Made by a program: the position numbers and the translations under genes
Part shown: positions 4,468-5,290 of the stretch, in pieces
Layout: every line of letters begins with the position of its first letter
Numbering within the stretch: position 1 is the first letter of the stretch
Notes under the pieces: generated by a model
Databases searched by the model: none
What the model saw: only the letters and a program-made list of their open reading frames with translations
What the model was told of the DNA's origin: nothing
Assembly: GCA_020829485.1 (NCBI GenBank)
Contig: JAIVFU010000288.1
Span: 1-5,290 of the forward strand
Direction: 5' to 3'
DNA: 5,290 bases
From: Nostoc sp. CHAB 5834
Lineage (GTDB): Bacteria > Cyanobacteriota > Cyanobacteriia > Cyanobacteriales > Nostocaceae

Positions 4468-4926
4468 ATGAAATCAGAACGATTCATTGAACAGTTTTTG
4501 TCCATCTTCGTGGCGGTAGGCCCTATTGGGCGGCATGTGGATGAAGCTGCCGAGAAGGTTGCCCGGGACTTGGCGGAAACGGTGACCCGTTCGCTGACGA
4601 AATCGGTTGCGGTCGAGCCGCTCTTTTGCGTCACGGACCCCGAAATTGAAGGGCCAATACCGACGGTGGAGCTCACCGCGGATTCCGGACTCATGGAGGA
4701 AGTCAAGGACGCCAAGGGTATCGAATGGACTGCCGCTGAGTTTTCGATGTATTCGCAGAACCCCTTGTCGGACATTCAAATCAACCGGGCTGTCGCTATG
4801 GTGCGCAAGGCATACGCTGACGCCATTCAATCGTCCGAATACCCTTGGCAAACCTTTCAGGTCGTGTCGATAAAAACCCAGGTAGTCACCCGGCTCACTG
4901 AGACCAAGAATGTGGAGGTAAGCTGA
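4468..4926 (+). CDS. Hypothetical 152-aa protein, first gene of an XRE regulator unit
   Basis: This soluble 152-aa protein is unrecognised. Residues 1-50 form a helical region (FIEQFLSIFVAVGPIGRHVD, then EAAEKVARDLAETVTRSL). The middle is acidic (TDPEIEGPIPTVELTADSGL). The last third is a mixed alpha/beta segment ending VVSIKTQVVTRLTETKNVEV. There is no signal peptide; the short hydrophobic stretch near residue 15 looks amphipathic and not membrane-spanning. It has its own promoter, palindromic operator and Shine-Dalgarno. Its TGA shares one base with the ATG of the XRE regulator, so the two are translationally coupled and probably work together. The pair could be an accessory or toxin-antitoxin-like module continuing right of the window, but nothing in this protein itself identifies a toxin. 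Confidence 0.75.
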   Translation: MKSERFIEQFLSIFVAVGPIGRHVDEAAEKVARDLAETVTRSLTKSVAVEPLFCVTDPEIEGPIPTVELTADSGLMEEVKDAKGIEWTAAEFSMYSQNPLSDIQINRAVAMVRKAYADAIQSSEYPWQTFQVVSIKTQVVTRLTETKNVEVS

Positions 4927-5290
4927 TGTCCCTCAGCACCAAGAGAATCCAGGAAGGACTGTTGAGTGAGCTCATCCGGCATCGCAACGATGCAGGGCTT
5001 ACCCAGGCAGACCTGGCTGAAAGGATGGGCAGCAGCCGCATGACCGTCGCTCGGGCTGAGGCGCCTGGCGCGGACTTGAAGCTTTCCAGCTTTGTCGCTA
5101 TGACCGCTGCGTTAGGATTCGTTCCCCGCTTGACTCCGATTCCTTCGCCAGTGAGCGTAGTGCCGAAAAACCAGGAGGCAGAGGAGTTGGCGCCGCGCAT
5201 TCCTGTCTCGAAGCACGTTCACCGTGGCTACGCTCACAACCGCACGAAGGTCGATTTGCAATGGCGAGACCGCCAAAGAGAGCGCGCCTT
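4926..5290 (+). CDS. XRE-family HTH transcriptional regulator (partial, runs off the window)
   Basis: The first 121 codons are present and the gene is still open at the right edge. An N-terminal HTH domain spans about residues 12-66. The second helix is TQADLAERMG (26-35), and SSRMTVARAEA (36-46) covers the turn and recognition helix, followed by LSSFVAMTAALGFVPRL typical of HipB-like XRE domains. After a Pro- and Glu-containing linker comes a basic segment (KHVHRGYAHNRTKVDLQWRD, then RQRERA) that would be a second region of unknown function. GGAGG lies 7 nt before the ATG, and the ATG overlaps the previous stop as TGATG. It is probably an autoregulator of this unit and could be the antitoxin of a toxin gene beyond 5290; this is speculation. 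Confidence 0.85.
   Translation, partial: MSLSTKRIQEGLLSELIRHRNDAGLTQADLAERMGSSRMTVARAEAPGADLKLSSFVAMTAALGFVPRLTPIPSPVSVVPKNQEAEELAPRIPVSKHVHRGYAHNRTKVDLQWRDRQRERA

Overview
The window is about 5.3 kb of moderately GC-rich proteobacterial DNA. A two-domain YiaA-type inner membrane protein, a secreted small protein starting SVHDGSQASALS after its signal peptide, and strong sigma70-like promoters suggest a beta- or gammaproteobacterium (Burkholderiales or Pseudomonas-like). This placement is inference. Two small HTH regulators, a short stand-alone DUF262 protein and several unrecognised genes make it look like accessory DNA: plasmid, integrated element or island. No transposase, integrase, rRNA, tRNA or CRISPR array was seen.

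Left part (1-1159, minus strand). A 61-aa hypothetical gene, yiaA (two YiaAB two-helix repeats) and a small signal-peptide protein run leftwards; yiaA and the secreted protein are tightly coupled. At the left edge, the last codons of the secreted-protein ORF overlap, in another frame, an unmistakable histidine kinase H-box (SHEIRTQLNSMIGF). That frame has no visible start codon and joins the upstream ORF through a -1 shift at an A AAT TTG heptamer. It is either a gene junction, a frameshifted gene or, less likely, programmed frameshifting.

Middle part (1183-3890, minus strand). A probable four-gene operon runs DUF262 protein, 85-aa HTH regulator (GTGA overlap), 345-aa hypothetical and 158-aa hypothetical (TTG start), ending at an intrinsic terminator near 1190-1217. 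Its promoter is very clear (TTGACG, 17 nt, TAAAAT). The spacer holds a perfect inverted repeat, and the predicted start point falls on the A of the DUF262 ATG, so the message is probably leaderless. The HTH protein is the obvious candidate repressor.

Right part (3891-5290, plus strand). A 130-aa hypothetical gene is closed by a textbook terminator. It is followed by a second promoter and a two-gene unit: a 152-aa hypothetical and an XRE-family regulator that runs off the window, overlapping by 1 nt. The same 11-bp element (TTCCTAAAATA) lies just upstream of the -35 box of both the DUF262 operon and this second unit, in the same orientation to each promoter. This suggests the two opposite-strand units are controlled together.

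The most interesting candidate is the DUF262/HTH operon with its two unknown partner genes. DUF262 is the nucleotide-hydrolysing domain of known anti-phage and modification-dependent restriction proteins, so a defence or plasmid-maintenance role is possible but not shown by the sequence.
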